Positions 63,597 to 64,000 of a stretch of 64,000 nucleotides of DNA are shown one piece after another (position 1 is the stretch's first letter; each line of letters opens with the position of its first letter). This DNA is from CATQHW01 sp965243545 (GTDB taxonomy: Bacteria > Spirochaetota > Spirochaetia > SZUA-6 > Bin103). The notes under the pieces were generated by a model. The model was given only the letters and a program-made list of their open reading frames with translations, searched no databases and was not told the DNA's origin. The stretch is taken from NCBI GenBank assembly GCA_965243545.1, contig OZ251573.1:1922001-1986000 (forward strand). Direction: 5' to 3'. Both the position numbers and the translations under genes were made by a program.

Positions 63597-64000
63597 CTAC
63601 GGTGCCGCCCCGACCAGGGCTATGCCGGCCACGATCACGACCGCCGCGCCGATGCGCAGGACCGGCGCCCGCTCCCGCATCAGCACCGCGCCGGCGGCCA
63701 CGCCGAGCACGATGCTGAATTGCCGCAACGCCACCACGTAACTGGCGCGCTCGGACAGCTGGTACGCCCACAGCACCAGCGTGTAGGCGCCGGCCATGCT
63801 GAAGCCGGCCGCCGCCGTGCGCCAGTCGAGCGCAGCCCGCCACCGGGACCGCCGGGAGGGCCGGGACGCGCCGGTGGCCGCCGGCGGCGCCGGCCGCCGG
63901 CGCGCAGCGATCCGCTGCGCCGCCGCCAGCAGCCCCGCGTACAGGACGGTCGAGATGACGAACTCCCACATGCCGTAGCGGAATGCGTCGGCCAGCCCGC
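63597..64000 (-). CDS. EamA/DMT-family transporter, C-terminal part (runs off right edge)
   Basis: The open frame continues to the window edge, so only the last 134 or so residues are seen. TM helices can be read at WEFVISTVLYAGLLAAA, LDWRTAAAGFSMAGAYTLVLWAYQ, YVVALRQFSIVLGVAAGAVLM and IGAAVVIVAGIALVG. The last two, with RERAP between them, are the typical final pair of the second EamA repeat. An Arg/Pro-rich cytoplasmic loop (RRRPAPPAATGASRPSRRSRWR) separates the repeats. The solute is unknown. Confidence 0.75.
   Translation of the reverse strand, partial: GLADAFRYGMWEFVISTVLYAGLLAAAQRIAARRRPAPPAATGASRPSRRSRWRAALDWRTAAAGFSMAGAYTLVLWAYQLSERASYVVALRQFSIVLGVAAGAVLMRERAPVLRIGAAVVIVAGIALVGAAP

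Overview
The window is very GC-rich, densely packed bacterial chromosome. Its core genes point to a heterotrophic, polysaccharide- and glycan-scavenging bacterium. A Spirochaetota-like lineage is a reasonable guess: the threonyl-tRNA synthetase lacks the N-terminal TGS domain (as I recall for spirochaete enzymes), a type 2 IPP isomerase is present, and there are two LplB/YtcP/solute-binding protein operons. This placement is inference, not proof.

Layout. 0-16 kb: the edge of a Maf-like gene, type 2 IPP isomerase, an amidase coupled to an alpha/alpha-barrel glycosidase-like protein, endonuclease IV, a MazG-like hydrolase coupled to an ankyrin protein, an oligopeptide-type ABC operon (two permeases and a binding protein, no ATPase), an NAD-dependent epimerase coupled to a GH127 arabinofuranosidase, and thrS. 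16-22.5 kb: tRNA-Arg(CCG), a DUF2283 protein, a DHDPS/NAL-type aldolase with a cupin, a first LplB-YtcP-SBP operon and a sugar isomerase. 22.5-36.8 kb: an accessory island of different texture, visibly less GC-rich in its right half. It holds broken copies of a type I restriction system (hsdM and hsdR scraps), an NHLP-leader RiPP-precursor-like gene, two frameshifted genes, a lipoprotein behind a 22-nt homopolymer, an HNH nuclease with nested palindromes, three ATPases of conflict-system type, a 541-residue orphan, and an intact C5-methyltransferase / GIY-YIG / Vsr cassette. 36.8-51.8 kb: catabolic genes (three BNR sialidase-type proteins, a TPP enzyme, a second sugar isomerase, a second LplB-YtcP-SBP operon, RlpA, an FMN alpha-hydroxy-acid dehydrogenase, a heparinase II/III-like protein). 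51.8-55.7 kb: a tightly coupled unit reading HEPN-like protein, KGGVGR-type ParA-like ATPase, P-loop ATPase, orphan. 55.8-64 kb: gltD and gltB, an amidase and the end of an EamA transporter.

How it fits together. The ABC systems import oligosaccharides or peptides. They carry no ATPase here, so a shared MsmX-type ATPase or distant genes must energise them. The surrounding sialidases, GH127, heparinase-like protein, isomerases, aldolase and dehydrogenases would process the imported material. The island is a defence or mobile-gene graveyard in which old systems decay next to intact ones.

A recurrent expression signature runs through the window. Many genes have a TAnnnT -10-like hexamer ending only 5-10 nt before the start codon and no Shine-Dalgarno, as expected for leaderless mRNAs. 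The binding-protein and lipoprotein genes instead have strong AGGAGG sites. The best candidates for an undescribed system are the HEPN/KGGVGR/P-loop/orphan unit (51.8-55.7 kb), the ATPase plus 541-aa orphan pair (31.7-34.5 kb), and the isolated NHLP-type precursor (22.8-23.2 kb).
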